Source: Pandoraea sputorum (GTDB taxonomy: Bacteria > Pseudomonadota > Gammaproteobacteria > Burkholderiales > Burkholderiaceae). Taken from it: 64,000 nt of DNA. The stretch lies in contig NZ_CP010431.2 of the NCBI RefSeq assembly GCF_000814845.2, positions 4,712,001-4,776,000 on the forward strand. The letters are read 5' to 3'. Made by a program: the position numbers and the translations under genes. Below, piece after piece: positions 45,594 through 55,133 of the stretch. The first letter of the stretch is position 1. Every line of letters starts with the position of its first letter. Below the pieces are notes generated by a model. That model saw only the letters and a program-made list of their open reading frames with translations. It searched no databases and was not told where the DNA came from.

Positions 45594-46212
45594 TATGAAT
45601 ATAATTTGTCCGACAGAGATGGCGGTAGCGGGAATCATGCCAAATCCCCACCTCTGTCGGTGCATACCTCAAAACGGTATTTTACTTGCACCCCGGGCAG
45701 GCTGCTCGTCCGGTGACCATGGAGCAGCGAGCGCACGCACGTTACGCAGCGACGGCAGGAAGTGGGCCCATAGGCCGCTTCGGTCGAGCGCGTGTGACGC
45801 GGATAGAGTTGGTGGTTATAGAATTTTTTGGCGATGAGCCCGGACTCCATTGTCCGAGCTGATCGCTTTGTGAATATCGTTCGCGCAAAAAGTCGAAGTG
45901 AGGCGCCGTCACAAGAAGAATAAGTGTCGGCAGGCGCCCCGAGAAAACGCTGATGAAGTTTCTCGTCCAGTTTCTATTGGTATGGACTGCAAGCCCGAAG
46001 TGATCCGCGCCGAGCCGGTGTTTTCCGGTGGCCCGGCGGATCCGGGTGAGCGCGAAAACGTATTCCTGGCGCCATAGCGTCCGTCGGCCTCATCGCCCGG
46101 ACCCCCCGGCAATTCTTCCACTCCCGGCTCGAACCTCGCGTGTTGGATAACTCGAGTGATACGTGCCCGACGCACTGCGCATTGGCAACTGCGGCGGGTG
46201 GGAGTCGTTTTC
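45594..46212. promoter_or_regulatory. rne: 619-base region between rluC and rne, likely long rne leader
   Basis: No gene is supported in this gap. It holds a 13-base inverted repeat (45610-45622 and 45648-45660), A/T-rich stretches near 45820, and a G/C-rich part with several small hairpin-forming stretches near the rne start. In E. coli a 361-base rne leader lets RNase E regulate its own mRNA; an equivalent role here is inference. Confidence 0.5.
45610..45660. repeat. Inverted repeat in the rne/rluC intergenic region
   Basis: CCGACAGAGATGG (45610-45622) pairs with CCACCTCTGTCGG (45648-45660) at 12 of 13 positions around a 25-base loop. It would form a strong hairpin in either direction. Confidence 0.75.
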
Positions 46213-49200
46213 ATGAAACGCATGTTGTTTAACGCCACGCAGCAGGAAGAACTGCGCGTGGCAATCGTCGATGGGCAAAAACTCATCGACATCGATATCG
46301 AGACGGCCGGACGCGAACAGCGTAAAGGCAATATCTACAAGGGTGTCATCACCCGTATCGAACCCTCTCTCGAAGCCTGCTTCGTCAACTACGGCGAAGG
46401 CCGCCACGGCTTCCTGCCGTTCAAGGAAGTCGCCCGCGCGTACTTCCGCGAAGGTGCCGATGTGCGCAATGCGCGCATTCAGGACGCCCTCTCCGAAGGC
46501 CAGGAACTCATCGTTCAGGTCGAAAAGGAAGAGCGCGGCAACAAGGGCGCAGCCCTCACGACGTTCATCTCCCTGGCTGGCCGCTATCTGGTACTGATGC
46601 CGAACAACCCGCGCGGCGGTGGTGTTTCGCGTCGTATCGAAGGCGAAGACCGTCAGGAACTGCGCGAGACGATGGGCCAGCTCGAACTGCCGGAAGGCAT
46701 GAGCATCATCGCCCGCACCGCAGGCATCGGCCGCTCGGCCGAAGAACTGCAGTGGGACCTGAACTACCTGCTGCAACTCTGGCACGCCATCGAAGGCGCC
46801 GCCCACAACATCGAATTGCCGCGCGATTCCGCCCTGATCTATCTCGAATCGAGCCTGGTCATCCGCGCCATCCGCGACTACTTCCAGCCGGATATCGGTG
46901 AAATCCTCATCGATACGGAAGAAATCTCCGAACAAGCACGCAACTTCATGCAGGTGGTCATGCCCGATCACCTCAACCGCGTGAAGCAGTACCGCGACGA
47001 CGTGCCGCTGTTCTCCCGTTTCCAGATCGAACACCAGATCGAGACGGCTTACTCGCGTCAGGTGCCGCTGCCCTCGGGCGGTGCGATCGTGATCGATCAC
47101 ACCGAAGCGCTCGTCTCCATCGACGTGAACTCGGCGCGCGCGACCAAGGGTGCCGATATCGAAGAAACCGCCCTGCGCACCAACCTGGAAGCCGCCGACG
47201 AAGTCGCGCGCCAGTTGCGTCTGCGTGACCTCGGCGGTCTCATCGTGATCGACTTCATCGACATGGAGTCGGCCAAGAGCCAGCGCGAAGTCGAACAACG
47301 TGTGAAGGATGCGCTCAAGCACGACCGTGCACGCGTCCAGATGGGCAAGATCTCGCGTTTCGGCCTGATGGAACTGTCGCGTCAGCGTCTGCGTCCGTCG
47401 CTGTCGGAAGGCACGCACGTGACGTGCCCGCGCTGCAACGGCACCGGCCACATCCGCGATGCCGAATCGTCGGCACTGCAAGTCCTGCGCATCATCCAGG
47501 AAGAGGCGATGAAGGAGCACACGGCAGCGATCCACTGCCAGGTGCCGGTCGAAGTCTCGGCGTTCCTGCTCAACGAAAAGCGTCAGGAAATCAACAAGAT
47601 CGAAGCACGCTTCAAGGTTGGCGTGCTGCTGATCCCGAACAAGCATCTGGAAACGCCGCATTACAAGCTGGAGCGCCTGCGCTTCGACGATCCGCGTCTG
47701 GATGCTCCGAAGGCCAGCTACGCGCTCGCCGAAGAGGCTGCACGTTCGCTGGAAGAAGATCCGGCCGGCTACAGCAAGAAGAAGGAAGACGCGCGTCCGC
47801 GTCAGGAAGCCGCCGTCAAGGGCATCACGCCCGAGCAGCCGGCACCGGCCGCACAGCCGCGCCCGGAACCCGTCGCCGTCACCGCGCCTGCCGCGGCCGC
47901 ACCGGCCTCCGGTGGTTTCTTCGGTTTCATCAAGCGCCTGTTCGGTGTCGGCGCCGCCGCACCCGCACCGGTCAAGACCGAAGAACCGGCCAAGCCGACG
48001 GCACGTCCGCCGCGCGAGCGCCATGAGCGTCCGCATCAGCAAAACCGTAATCGCCGTGGCAATGCCCGCGACGACAACAAGTCGGGCAAGGACAACGCCG
48101 GCCAGCCGGCGCGTGAGGGTCGTGAGGGCCGTGACGGTCGTGGCGCACGTCCGGAACGCGCAGAACGTGCGGACCGTGGTGAGCGCAACGAACGTAATGA
48201 ACGTGGCGATCGCAATGAACGCAACGAACGTGGCGATCGTAATGAGCGCCAGGACCGTCAGGAAGGCCGCGACAAGCGCGAGCGCGACGACGTCCAGCGC
48301 CAACCGGCTCAGGACGTGCGTGCCGAGGAAGGTCGTGAGCCGCGTGAAGGCCGCGAACGTGGCAGCCGTCGTGAACGTGGCGAGCGTCGTGACCGTCGTC
48401 AGACTGAAGGCGCCGAAGGCCAGCAAGCCATCACGCAACGTGCCGTCCCGGCTGCTCCGCTGAACGCCGAGCAGGAAGAACTGGATCAGGATCGTCTGAC
48501 GGCTCAGGTCGAAGGCGCGCCGCAAACCGGCGAAGAAGGCGAACAAGGCGGTGAAGAACGTCGCCGCAGCCGTCGTCGCGGTCGTCGCGGTGGCCGTCGT
48601 GAACGCGAAGCCGGTGAATCGCAACTGAACGCCGATGGCGAACAAGTTGAAGGCAATGCACCGGAAGCAGCCGAAGGCACGCGTGCCCCGATGCTGACGG
48701 ACGAACCCGCCGAAATCGCGGCGACCGATGCACTGGTCCGTGCGACGACGCCGGCCATTCCCGCACCGGCCACGACCGCACCGATGGCTCATGCAGAACC
48801 GACGCCGGTACGTGCCGCGCCGGTCGAAGCCCCGGCACCTGTCGCCACGGTGACGGAAGCCGCCCCGGCCGCAACGCCGGAAGTGCCGTCGCAGTCGGTT
48901 TCTGAGCCGATTTCTGAGCCTGTCACGCAGGCACCGACGATCGCACCGGTCGCACCGGTCAACGTCGCACCGCTGCCGACCGCTGAAGTGGCTACGGCAC
49001 CGATCGTGCCGCCGGTCAGCGCTCCGTTGCCGGTCGCAACGCCTGCCCCGGCTCAGCCGACGGTTCCGGCCGAAGCCCTGACGGAGATTGCCGCCACGGC
49101 AGTTGCGTCGAGCGCTCCGGCAGAAGCCGCACCGGCTCCGGTCGCTGAATCGGTCCAACCGACGACGCAATCGACGCCTCCGGCACCGGTCCAGATGGTC

Positions 49201-49545
49201 GAAACCGCCAAGCCGGTGGAAGTCGCTCCGGCCCCCGTCGCACCGGCAGCCCCTGCGGCACCGGTCGTGATGGAAGCCGCTGCCGCAGTGACGGAAGTCG
49301 TGACGCAGAAGGCTGCCCCGGTGGCGGTTGCCCCGACGCTGGAGCGCGGTGCACTGGAATCGACACTGGAAAGCGTGGGGCTGGTCTGGGTCCATACGGA
49401 TGCCGACAAGCACCGTGCCGCCAAGGAAGCCGCTGCGCAGGTTGCACCGGCACCGCGCGTGCGGCGTGAACGCCGCCCGTCCACGCCGCTCAACAGCGGT
49501 CCGATGGAGCAGGTGGAAACGCACTCGACGAACCACACTGCCTGA
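46213..49545 (+). CDS. rne: Ribonuclease E
   Basis: A 1110-residue endoribonuclease, the scaffold of the RNA degradosome. The catalytic half (1-530) has the S1 domain ([21 protein letters not shown]), the two metal-binding aspartates in [12 protein letters not shown] and VIDFIDMES, and the zinc link CPRCNGTGH. Near residue 567 the segment [12 protein letters not shown] is an amphipathic helix that should bind the membrane, as segment A does in E. coli. The remaining tail is disordered: an Arg/Glu/Asn-rich part with two 9-residue repeats, then a long Ala/Pro/Val-rich part. I start at 46213; the frame to 46156 is not conserved. A terminator follows. Confidence 0.95.
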   Translation: MKRMLFNATQQEELRVAIVDGQKLIDIDIETAGREQRKGNIYKGVITRIEPSLEACFVNYGEGRHGFLPFKEVARAYFREGADVRNARIQDALSEGQELIVQVEKEERGNKGAALTTFISLAGRYLVLMPNNPRGGGVSRRIEGEDRQELRETMGQLELPEGMSIIARTAGIGRSAEELQWDLNYLLQLWHAIEGAAHNIELPRDSALIYLESSLVIRAIRDYFQPDIGEILIDTEEISEQARNFMQVVMPDHLNRVKQYRDDVPLFSRFQIEHQIETAYSRQVPLPSGGAIVIDHTEALVSIDVNSARATKGADIEETALRTNLEAADEVARQLRLRDLGGLIVIDFIDMESAKSQREVEQRVKDALKHDRARVQMGKISRFGLMELSRQRLRPSLSEGTHVTCPRCNGTGHIRDAESSALQVLRIIQEEAMKEHTAAIHCQVPVEVSAFLLNEKRQEINKIEARFKVGVLLIPNKHLETPHYKLERLRFDDPRLDAPKASYALAEEAARSLEEDPAGYSKKKEDARPRQEAAVKGITPEQPAPAAQPRPEPVAVTAPAAAAPASGGFFGFIKRLFGVGAAAPAPVKTEEPAKPTARPPRERHERPHQQNRNRRGNARDDNKSGKDNAGQPAREGREGRDGRGARPERAERADRGERNERNERGDRNERNERGDRNERQDRQEGRDKRERDDVQRQPAQDVRAEEGREPREGRERGSRRERGERRDRRQTEGAEGQQAITQRAVPAAPLNAEQEELDQDRLTAQVEGAPQTGEEGEQGGEERRRSRRRGRRGGRREREAGESQLNADGEQVEGNAPEAAEGTRAPMLTDEPAEIAATDALVRATTPAIPAPATTAPMAHAEPTPVRAAPVEAPAPVATVTEAAPAATPEVPSQSVSEPISEPVTQAPTIAPVAPVNVAPLPTAEVATAPIVPPVSAPLPVATPAPAQPTVPAEALTEIAATAVASSAPAEAAPAPVAESVQPTTQSTPPAPVQMVETAKPVEVAPAPVAPAAPAAPVVMEAAAAVTEVVTQKAAPVAVAPTLERGALESTLESVGLVWVHTDADKHRAAKEAAAQVAPAPRVRRERRPSTPLNSGPMEQVETHSTNHTA
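48196..48249 (+). repeat. Two 27-base in-frame repeats in the rne scaffold region
   Basis: Two adjacent 27-base units each encode Asn-Glu-Arg-Gly-Asp-Arg-Asn-Glu-Arg. They lie in the Arg-rich RNA-binding part of the RNase E tail. Confidence 0.8.
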
Positions 49546-49650
49546 CTGGGTGACTGGACAGCGCAGAACGTCGATCTCATGTGACGTCCGGTCGGAGGCA
49601 CCTCACGGTGCACTTTCCGCCTGACGGACCTGAAATCCGCGTGATGCCAG

Positions 49651-49678
49651 AAAAAAGGAGGCTTCGGCCTCCTTTTTT
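49651..49678 (+). terminator. Intrinsic terminator after rne
   Basis: AAAAAAGGAGGC and GCCTCCTTTTTT form a 12-base perfect stem closed by a TTCG tetraloop, the most stable common loop. It lies about 105 bases after the rne stop. Confidence 0.93.
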
Positions 49679-49907
49679 CATGGTGTCGCCCTTGGGACGC
49701 TCTCGCCCTTTGCAACCCCGCGTTGTCCCGACTTGTGCCCGTTTCACCGTGCCCGTATCTTCTGCCTTAGTACGGGTTTGACGTCTCACAACGAAGGCCT
49801 CGGTACCGATATCCGATGCCCCGATTGCTAAGGTCGGCTGAATTAGGCCGACTTCGGCGGCCATCAGGCCAATTCGTTAGAATGGAGACGCAAGCTAAGG
49901 CCCCACC
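49679..49907 (+). other. moaA: Gap between rne terminator and moaA
   Basis: No gene is seen. GTCGGC/GCCGAC (about 49842-49861) can form a small hairpin, and a -10-like TAGAAT lies about 35 bases before the moaA ATG. Transcription of the molybdenum-cofactor cluster probably starts here. Confidence 0.35.
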
Positions 49908-51035
49908 ATGACTGAAACGATCATCCGACTCACCGATCTGCGTAGTGACGCGCGTTATGCGACGCATGCACCGCAGGCTCCCGCACAAGTGCGCGCTGCC
50001 ACCGGCCATCTTGAAGATGCGCTGGCACGGCCGCTGCACGACCTGCGGATTTCGGTGACGGATCGTTGCAACTTCCGCTGCGTCTACTGCATGCCGAAGG
50101 ACGTGTTCGACAAGGACTACGCCTTCCTGCCGCAATCCTCCCTGTTGTCTTTCGAAGAGATCGAGCGTGCTGCACGCCTGTTCGTCGAACATGGCGTGGA
50201 GAAGCTGCGTCTGACGGGCGGAGAGCCGCTGCTGCGCAAGCACATCGAGCGTCTGATCGAGATGCTGGCGCGCTTGCGCACGCCGTCTGGCAAACCGCTC
50301 GACATCACGCTCACGACCAATGGCTCGTTGCTGGCGCGCCGCGCGCAATCGCTCAAGGACGCCGGACTGACCCGTGTAACGGTCAGTCTCGACAGCCTCG
50401 ACGACACGATTTTCCGGCAGATGAACGACGTCGACTTTCCGGTCGCCAATGTGCTCGAAGGTATTGCACAGGCGCAGCACGTCGGTCTCGGCCCGGTCAA
50501 AGTCAACATGGTCGTCAAACGCGGCACGAACGACTCCGAGATCGTGCCAATGGCGCGGCATTTCCACGGCAGCGGTGTCGTGCTGCGCTTCATCGAATAC
50601 ATGGACGTCGGCACGTCGAACGGCTGGCGCATGGATGAAGTGATGCCGTCCGCCGACGTCATCGCCCGACTCAACGATACCCTGCCGGTCGAACCGCTCG
50701 AAGCCAACTATGCGGGTGAGACCGCACAGCGCTGGCAATATCGTGACGGCGGCGGCGAGGTCGGTGTCATTTCCTCGGTCACCCGCGCATTTTGCGGCAC
50801 TTGTTCGCGTGCCCGTCTGTCTACGGAAGGCAAGTTGTACCTGTGTCTGTTCGCTAGCTCGGGTTATGACTTGCGTACGCTGCTGCGTAACGGCGCGAGC
50901 GACGCGCAGATTTCGACCGTCATCGGCGACATCTGGCACAAGCGCACCGACCGCTACTCAGCCTTGCGCACGGCGGCCACCGGCCTGCCTGAAGACGCAC
51001 CACCGAAAGTGGAGATGTCCTACATCGGCGGATAA
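49908..51035 (+). CDS. moaA: GTP 3',8-cyclase (molybdenum cofactor step 1)
   Basis: A 375-residue radical-SAM enzyme that, with MoaC, converts GTP to cyclic pyranopterin monophosphate. The N-terminal [4Fe-4S] cluster motif Cys-x3-Cys-x2-Cys is in [13 protein letters not shown], the second cluster in [19 protein letters not shown], and the C-terminal GG needed for activity is present (SYIGG). About 40 extra N-terminal residues precede the conserved part. It leads the moaA-unknown-mobA-moeA cluster. Confidence 0.95.
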   Translation: MTETIIRLTDLRSDARYATHAPQAPAQVRAATGHLEDALARPLHDLRISVTDRCNFRCVYCMPKDVFDKDYAFLPQSSLLSFEEIERAARLFVEHGVEKLRLTGGEPLLRKHIERLIEMLARLRTPSGKPLDITLTTNGSLLARRAQSLKDAGLTRVTVSLDSLDDTIFRQMNDVDFPVANVLEGIAQAQHVGLGPVKVNMVVKRGTNDSEIVPMARHFHGSGVVLRFIEYMDVGTSNGWRMDEVMPSADVIARLNDTLPVEPLEANYAGETAQRWQYRDGGGEVGVISSVTRAFCGTCSRARLSTEGKLYLCLFASSGYDLRTLLRNGASDAQISTVIGDIWHKRTDRYSALRTAATGLPEDAPPKVEMSYIGG

Positions 51036-51214
51036 ATGCCCGGGCTTGCTTGCCCACCTGCTCCGCCGTGCGGTTCGTCTCAGCGCTTTCGATTTACCGA
51101 ATTCCTTCTCGACTCATGATTTCTGTTGCCCCGGACGCTAGTGGCGCCCGAGACTCCTCGCCTTCTCTTCCCCGTGTGGCTCGACGTGACGCCCTGCACA
51201 CAGGCCACACACGC

Positions 51215-52021
51215 ATGCGCTACCCGTCGCGCCTCATCGCCATCGGCCTGAGTGCCCTGGCGATGCTCGTCACCGCCCTCACACCGGCGCTCGCCCATGC
51301 AGATTGCGACCCGTCAGATCGCAACATTGCCAACCACGTCATGACGTACACCGGCCAACTCGGCGAACGCAATCCGCTGCGGCTGGTGCTTCGCTCGACC
51401 TCCGGCGGCAGGCTCGACGGCCGGTACGCCAATGCGTCCTCGCAAGGTGACACGGCGCTCACCGGCAAGCTGGAGAACAAGTCGCACCTGCATCTGACCG
51501 AATTCGACGCCGGCGGCATGCCGCGCGCCACCTTCGAAGGTGAATTCGCCGCAGCGGACGACATCAATCGTCAACGCGGCGCATCGTCTTCGTGCGAAGT
51601 GATTTCCGGCCAGTGGAAAGACCTGCGCAGCGGCCGCACGGTGCCATTCGATCTTTCGCTTGCCAGTATTCAGAGCGGAAAGATCGACCACCTGTACGGC
51701 GTGGCCGGCGTAAACGACGACGAAACCATCAATCGTGCGGCGACGCAGTTCCGCAAGGGCGTACTCGACGACCGGCGCGATGTCGTCGCACAGTCGATCC
51801 GTTACCCGTTGCATGTGTCGCTGCGTGGCAAAACGATCATTCTTCGGAACCCGAAGTCATTGCTTGCACGCTATAACGAGATCTTCACGGATGGTTACGT
51901 ACGGACCATCGGCGCAGCCGTGCCTCGCCTGATGTTCGCTCGCGATCAAGGAGTGATGCTCGGCGACGGTGCCGTCTGGTTCGATGCGGCCGGACGTGTC
52001 ATCGCCCTGAACCGCTCCTGA
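51215..52021 (+). CDS. Unrecognised exported protein within the molybdenum-cofactor cluster
   Basis: A 268-residue protein with a clear signal peptide of about 28 residues (LIAIGLSALAMLVTALTPALAHA). The mature part has two modules. Residues about 40-160 show a beta-rich pattern (YTGQLGERNPLRLVLRS, then LTGKLENKSHLHLTEFDAGG and ATFEGEF). Residues about 195-268 form a compact C-terminal unit (IRYPLHVSLRGKT, LLARYNEIFTDGYV, RDQGVMLGDGAVWFD) of a kind I have seen in other periplasmic hypothetical proteins. Two cysteines remain in the mature chain. No enzyme motif is evident. It lies between moaA and mobA (22-base gap to mobA) on the same strand, so co-expression is likely, but no link to molybdenum is shown. 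Confidence 0.65.
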   Translation: MRYPSRLIAIGLSALAMLVTALTPALAHADCDPSDRNIANHVMTYTGQLGERNPLRLVLRSTSGGRLDGRYANASSQGDTALTGKLENKSHLHLTEFDAGGMPRATFEGEFAAADDINRQRGASSSCEVISGQWKDLRSGRTVPFDLSLASIQSGKIDHLYGVAGVNDDETINRAATQFRKGVLDDRRDVVAQSIRYPLHVSLRGKTIILRNPKSLLARYNEIFTDGYVRTIGAAVPRLMFARDQGVMLGDGAVWFDAAGRVIALNRS

Positions 52022-52043
52022 CCCTGTCATCCACCGGCCATCC

Positions 52044-52688
52044 ATGAAGACCCCGCCCATCCGCCGCAGCGACATCACAGGATTGATCCTCGCGGGCGGG
52101 CGTGGTCAGCGTATGGGTGGGCGCGACAAGGGCCTCCAGCCCTTCGCCGGACGGCCGCTGGTCGAGCATGTGATGGCTCGTCTGCGTCCGCAGGTTGGCG
52201 CGTTGCTCATCAGCGCCAATCGGAATCGCGAGGCCTATGCCGCCGCCCTCGGCGCCGACGGCGCAGACGGTGTAATAAGCGACGAAATTCAGGATTTTTC
52301 CGGTCCCCTCGCGGGCATGCTGGCCGGACTACGTGCGGCATGTACGGACTATGTCCTCACCGTGCCGTGCGACTCCCCTTACCTTCCCGACGATCTGGGC
52401 GAGCGGCTATGCGTCGCGCTGAACGCGCTGCCGCAAGCCGATGTACCTGACAGCGCACGTCCGCTGGCGGCCTATGCCGCAACGGCGCAGGGGTCGCATC
52501 CGGTATTCGCGCTTTTGCACCGTTCACTGGCCGACGATCTGGCGGCGACGCTGGCGGCCGGGGAACACCGCGTTCGAGCGTGGCTGGCACGCCACAAGGC
52601 CGTACAAGTTCACTTCGGTGACGAGCGTCCGTTTTACAATGTCAACACGCTGGACGACCTCCTTACCGATTCGCCGCGCGCGCCCTGA
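52044..52688 (+). CDS. mobA: Molybdenum cofactor guanylyltransferase MobA
   Basis: A 214-residue enzyme that adds GMP to molybdopterin-Mo to give the bis-MGD cofactor used by DMSO-reductase-family enzymes. The nucleotidyltransferase signature GLILAGGRGQRMGGRDKGLQPF is at the N-terminus (about 13-34), LTVPCDSPYLPDDL holds the metal-binding Asp, and FYNVNTLDDL near the end is typical. moeA follows after a gap of about 87 bases. Confidence 0.93.
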   Translation: MKTPPIRRSDITGLILAGGRGQRMGGRDKGLQPFAGRPLVEHVMARLRPQVGALLISANRNREAYAAALGADGADGVISDEIQDFSGPLAGMLAGLRAACTDYVLTVPCDSPYLPDDLGERLCVALNALPQADVPDSARPLAAYAATAQGSHPVFALLHRSLADDLAATLAAGEHRVRAWLARHKAVQVHFGDERPFYNVNTLDDLLTDSPRAP

Positions 52689-52775
52689 AGTGCCGGGTGC
52701 CGACGCAGCCCGATCCGTCGCCACCGCTTTTACGGGATTCATGCCGGGTACGTGCCGGATGACGACGCCATACCG

Positions 52776-54059
52776 ATGACAACACTTGACGAAGCCCTGG
52801 CCGGCTTGCCGGACTACGACCCTAACCAAATGACGGTCGAAGTGGCGCGCGCCATCATCGCGCGCACCGCGAGTCCCGTATCCGCCATCGAGCAGGTCGC
52901 CGTACGCAGCGCACTGGGCCGCGTGCTCGGTCGCGACGTCGTATCGCCGCTCGACGTCCCTGCTTTCGAAAACGCCGCGATGGACGGCTATGCCTTTGCA
53001 GGCACTGCACTGGCCGCCGGCGGCGCAATCCGTCTGCGTGTCGCAGGCCGCTCGTTTGCAGGTCATCCCTTCGACGGGGTGACGGCCCATGGCGAATGCG
53101 TGCGCATCATGACCGGCGCGCTTCTGCCCGCCGGTTGCGACACCGTTATCCCCCAGGAACAGGTACAACGCGAAGGCGACACCGAAATCGTCACCTTCGA
53201 TGCGGCGGCGGTCACACCCGGGCGTCACGTGCGTCATGTCGGGGAAGATCTGGCCGCAGGCCATACCGCCTTGCATGCAGGCAAGCGACTGCGACCGGCG
53301 GCCCTTGGCTTGCTGGCGTCACTGGGCGTCGCGGAAGTCCCGGTGCGCCGGCGCATTCGCGTCGCCTTCTTCTCGACCGGCGACGAACTTCGGTCTGTGG
53401 GCGAACCGCTCGCCCCGGGCAATCTTTACGACAGCAATCGCTATACGCTCTTCGGCATGCTGCAACGATTGGGCGTCGAAGTGCTGGATCTGGGCGTCGT
53501 ACGCGACGATCCTCAGGCCATCGAAGACACCCTGCGCACCGCGTGCCGCGAGGCCGACGCCGTCATTACCTCGGGTGGCGTATCCGTTGGCGAAGCCGAT
53601 TTCACGCGCGAAATGATGACGCGTCTGGGCAACGTCGTGTTCTGGAAGATGGCGATGCGCCCGGGCCGCCCGTTTGCTTTCGGCGAACTGGAGAGCGAGG
53701 GCAAGCGCGCCCTCCTGTTCGGCTTGCCTGGCAACCCGGCTGCAGTGATGGCGTCGTTCTACCATCTGGTGCGCGACGGCCTGTTCGTCCTCATGGGTGC
53801 AGAGCCGCAAGTCACGCCGTGCCTGCCCGTGCCGACGGCCACCGCCATCGCCAAGCGCCCGGGGCGTACCGAGTTTCTGCGCGGCATTCTCGCTGCGGAC
53901 GCTCAGGGCCGCTGGCAAGTCACCGTCGCGGACGCACAAAGCGCGGGCATTTTGCGCACGATGAGCGAAGCCAACTGTTTTGTGACACTGGGCACCGAAC
54001 GTGGCGACGTCGCCGCCGGGGAGTTGGTCGACGTCATCGCATTCGACGGTCTGGTGTAA
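52776..54059 (+). CDS. moeA: Molybdopterin molybdenumtransferase
   Basis: A 427-residue enzyme that inserts molybdate into adenylylated molybdopterin. Recognisable are ENAAMDGYAFAG near residue 67, IMTGALLPAGCDTVIPQE, the MoCF-like domain with STGDELRSVGEPLAPGNLYDSNRY and TSGGVSVGEADF, and LPGNPAAVMASF. I start at the ATG at 52776; an upstream GTG at 52752 is less likely. It closes the molybdenum-cofactor cluster. A GCCGGGC/GCCCGGC hairpin follows at 54077-54105. Confidence 0.94.
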   Translation: MTTLDEALAGLPDYDPNQMTVEVARAIIARTASPVSAIEQVAVRSALGRVLGRDVVSPLDVPAFENAAMDGYAFAGTALAAGGAIRLRVAGRSFAGHPFDGVTAHGECVRIMTGALLPAGCDTVIPQEQVQREGDTEIVTFDAAAVTPGRHVRHVGEDLAAGHTALHAGKRLRPAALGLLASLGVAEVPVRRRIRVAFFSTGDELRSVGEPLAPGNLYDSNRYTLFGMLQRLGVEVLDLGVVRDDPQAIEDTLRTACREADAVITSGGVSVGEADFTREMMTRLGNVVFWKMAMRPGRPFAFGELESEGKRALLFGLPGNPAAVMASFYHLVRDGLFVLMGAEPQVTPCLPVPTATAIAKRPGRTEFLRGILAADAQGRWQVTVADAQSAGILRTMSEANCFVTLGTERGDVAAGELVDVIAFDGLV

Positions 54060-54076
54060 CGACGATCCACGACGAA

Positions 54077-54105
54077 GCCGGGCGACCCCTGACGTTCAGC
54101 CCGGC
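54077..54105 (+). terminator. Hairpin after moeA, weak terminator candidate
   Basis: GCCGGGC (54077-54083) and GCCCGGC (54099-54105) form a perfect 7-base stem with a 15-base loop 18 bases after the moeA stop. No T-run follows, so termination would be Rho-dependent or absent. Confidence 0.3.
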
Positions 54106-54192
54106 ATAACGCGATTCAAGCGGGATTAAGGCAGCATTAAAGCGGTTCAGAATTCCACCCAAAAAGCGAAGCAACGCAATAACGAGATATCG

Positions 54193-54219
54193 CTGGCATC
54201 GGCGCTTCGACGATGCCAG
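54193..54219 (+). promoter_or_regulatory. Nine-base perfect hairpin upstream of the small membrane protein gene
   Basis: CTGGCATCG (54193-54201) and CGATGCCAG (54211-54219) are exact reverse complements with a 9-base loop, 28 bases before the start of the gene at 54247. No T-run follows. It may be an operator or an RNA element. Confidence 0.4.
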
Positions 54220-54246
54220 CACCACACAACTCGAAAGCACACGGCA

Positions 54247-54531
54247 ATGACAACGAAAAAACAGATCACGTACATCAGTCCCGGCCAGACGGCCAAAGCG
54301 CTGGTGCTGGTCTACCTCACCTTCAGCATCCCGCTGGTTCTGCTCGCCTTCCTGGCGGCGTTCATCCGATACGGCGAACTGCCGGGCCTTGCGATCATTT
54401 CCGCGCTGGTGCTCAACGCCATCGTCGGCTTCGTGCTGCTCTGGATTGCCTGCCACCTGTATAACTGGGTGGCGGTCAAATTCGGCGGCATCGAGATCGC
54501 GCTGAGCGACGCCCCGGAAGAAGAGTACTAA
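54247..54531 (+). CDS. Unrecognised 94-residue membrane protein
   Basis: A small inner-membrane protein with two membrane segments (about 17-40, ALVLVYLTFSIPLVLLAFLAA, and 48-71, GLAIISALVLNAIVGFVLLW), a conserved-looking amphipathic stretch ACHLYNWVAVKFGGIEIAL and an acidic tail APEEEY. I do not recognise a named family, although short proteins of this layout are common in betaproteobacteria. Its stop is three bases before the start of a GNAT gene, so the two are probably co-translated. Confidence 0.72.
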   Translation: MTTKKQITYISPGQTAKALVLVYLTFSIPLVLLAFLAAFIRYGELPGLAIISALVLNAIVGFVLLWIACHLYNWVAVKFGGIEIALSDAPEEEY

Positions 54532-54534
54532 GCG

Positions 54535-55032
54535 ATGTCCTTAACCCTGCGCGCTGCGACTGCCGACGACGTCGGCGCTATCCACGGCCTGATGCGAGAA
54601 CTGGCTGTCTTCGAAAAGCTGCTGGATATCTTCGAGGCAACGCCCGAGAGCGTGCACGAGGCGCTTTTCGGTGCGACGCCCGCCGCCGAATGCCTGATGG
54701 CCGAGTGGGATGGCGTGCCGGTCGGCTACGCGATCTACTTCCACAACTTCTCGACGTTCCTCGCCCGCCGGGGCCTGTATCTGGAAGACGTCTACGTGCA
54801 GCCGACGATGCGCGGCCGTGGTGTGGGACAAGCGGTGTTGCGCCAACTCGCACGCATCGCTATCGAGCGCAATTGCGGACGCTTCGAATGGACGGTGCTC
54901 GACTGGAACCAACCGGCCATCGACTTCTATGAGGCGCAGGGCGCAACGGTCCTGCCCGACTGGCGCGTGGTCCGCATGACGGGCGAGGCCCTCGCGCAAT
55001 TTGCCGAAGGCGGGAAAGCGTCCAGGGCTTGA
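54535..55032 (+). CDS. GNAT-family N-acetyltransferase
   Basis: A 165-residue single-domain acetyltransferase. LTLRAATADDVGAIHGLMREL is the first strand and helix, GYAIYFHNFSTFLARRGLYLEDVYV the central sheet, RGRGVGQAVLRQLA the acetyl-CoA loop, and WNQPAIDFYEAQGA the C-terminal signature. The sequence resembles the spermidine/thialysine acetyltransferase-like branch (NFSTF...GLYLEDVYV), which is a guess at substrate type. It follows the small membrane protein and ends at a strong terminator. Confidence 0.88.
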   Translation: MSLTLRAATADDVGAIHGLMRELAVFEKLLDIFEATPESVHEALFGATPAAECLMAEWDGVPVGYAIYFHNFSTFLARRGLYLEDVYVQPTMRGRGVGQAVLRQLARIAIERNCGRFEWTVLDWNQPAIDFYEAQGATVLPDWRVVRMTGEALAQFAEGGKASRA

Positions 55033-55054
55033 AGCGTATGAAAGCGTCCTGAAT

Positions 55055-55085
55055 AAAAAAGCGCCCTGAACATTCAGGGCGCTTT
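55055..55085. terminator. Intrinsic terminator between GNAT and rmuC genes
   Basis: AAAGCGCCCTGAA (55058-55070) and TTCAGGGCGCTTT (55073-55085) form a 13-base perfect stem with a minimal loop, A-run before and T-run inside the 3' arm. It serves converging transcripts. Confidence 0.85.
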
Positions 55086-55133
55086 GCATTTGTCGAAGCG
55101 GCGCGACGGCGGCATCGTCGGGCGGACCGACGC

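Noticed and set aside
46090..49536. A 1148-codon open frame on the minus strand opposite rne
   Set aside because: It mirrors the rne gene, is made of Arg/Gly/Cys-rich sequence without domains, and arises because the high-GC codons of rne leave few stops in the opposite frame. rne itself has clear catalytic motifs.
49740..49907. A molybdenum-cofactor riboswitch before moaA
   Set aside because: Only a small 6-base stem is seen; the layered helices of the known Moco RNA motif could not be drawn in the 168 bases.
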